Shown here: positions 63,885 through 64,000 of the stretch, in pieces
Position numbering within the stretch: position 1 is the stretch's first letter
Layout of the letters: each line of letters opens with the position of its first letter
Assembly (NCBI RefSeq): GCF_040932005.1
Contig: NZ_CP162414.1
Coordinates: 2,073,501-2,137,500 of the forward strand
Source: Aestuariibius sp. HNIBRBA575
GTDB lineage: Bacteria > Pseudomonadota > Alphaproteobacteria > Rhodobacterales > Rhodobacteraceae
Direction of reading: 5' to 3'
DNA length: 64,000 nt
Translations under genes and position numbers: made by a program
Notes under the pieces: generated by a model
Told to the model about the DNA's origin: nothing
Database searches by the model: none
The model's input: only the letters and a program-made list of their open reading frames with translations

Positions 63885-64000
63885 CTAAGGCAATGTCACC
63901 CGAAACGCTGCACCGCCCTGCCCGGGCAAATAAGAGACTTTGCCGCACAAACGGTGCATGATTTCACGGCAAATCGCCAATCCAAGCCCGGCCCCACCCG
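63885..64000 (-). CDS. C-terminal end of a sensor histidine kinase (partial)
   Basis: The minus-strand frame enters from the right edge and stops at TAG (63885-63887). It encodes GAGLGLAICREIMHRLCGKV followed by SYLPGQGGAAFRVTLP. This is the G2 box and the end of the HATPase domain of a histidine kinase. The rest lies outside the window, and it transcribes toward the FliM-like gene. Confidence 0.85.
   Translation of the reverse strand, partial: GGAGLGLAICREIMHRLCGKVSYLPGQGGAAFRVTLP

Overview
The window looks like chromosomal DNA of a marine-type Rhodobacteraceae (Rhodobacterales, roseobacter side), with moderate-to-high GC. The evidence is family-level: aerobic CobS/CobT cobaltochelatase, paired DUF2484 proteins beside murB, a GapR (DUF2312) protein, a SqrR/BigR-type persulfide repressor, a DUF1127 gene followed by CCUCCUCCC-loop ('cuckoo'/CcsR) RNAs, and a mraZ leader laid out like the UpsM leader of Rhodobacter sphaeroides. 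No insertion sequence, prophage, integrase or CRISPR array was seen. The window cuts an unidentified gene at its left end and a histidine kinase gene at its right end.

Layout. 0-11 kb: secreted-type MsrB and a GFA protein, cobS, a small nuclease lipoprotein, cobT, an aminopeptidase P homologue, a DUF427 protein, a CLC channel and recN. 11-38 kb, nearly all on the minus strand: the division and cell wall (dcw) cluster, read from right to left as mraZ-rsmH-ftsL-ftsI-murE-murF-mraY, (metalloprotease, secreted hypothetical), murD, (one plus-strand flavoprotein), ftsW-murG-murC, (two hypotheticals, an APC permease, two DUF2484 proteins), murB-ddl-ftsQ-ftsA, ftsZ, lpxC, bamD, recN. Hairpin terminators separate ftsA from ftsZ and ftsZ from lpxC. 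38-47 kb: DUF4253 protein, Mrp/ApbC ATPase, DUF1127 gene with five hairpin RNAs, an ArsR-SRPBCC pair, an Lrp-LysE divergent pair, UvrD-family helicase and a diguanylate cyclase. 47-54 kb: pyruvate carboxylase, two identical tRNA-Gly genes, a NIT-domain chemoreceptor, tRNA-Thr. 54-64 kb: iron-type ABC permease, a sulfotransferase-like/methyltransferase pair, GapR, an unusual enoyl-CoA hydratase fusion, a persulfide-response operon, a FliM/FliN-family protein and the kinase end.

How it works together. The dcw genes supply the enzymes from UDP-MurNAc building to lipid II and the FtsZ/A/Q/L/W/I divisome; MraZ and its long leader probably set transcription of the front of the cluster. The leader has a promoter, 10-bp-spaced TGG repeats over it, and a 13-bp hairpin with a U-rich tail before mraZ, so a roughly 200-nt RNA ending before the gene is likely. 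The persulfide operon has a promoter overlapped by an 8-bp inverted repeat between repressor and dioxygenase genes, so sulfane sulfur should release the repressor and induce the dioxygenase, two membrane transport subunits and a DUF442 enzyme.

The strongest signals to follow are the five-hairpin RNA array (40654-40866), the mraZ leader RNA (37641-37847), the hydratase fusion lacking its NAD domain (58460-59830) and the sulfotransferase-like/methyltransferase pair (55731-57800). The first two match systems described in Rhodobacter; the last two I cannot place.
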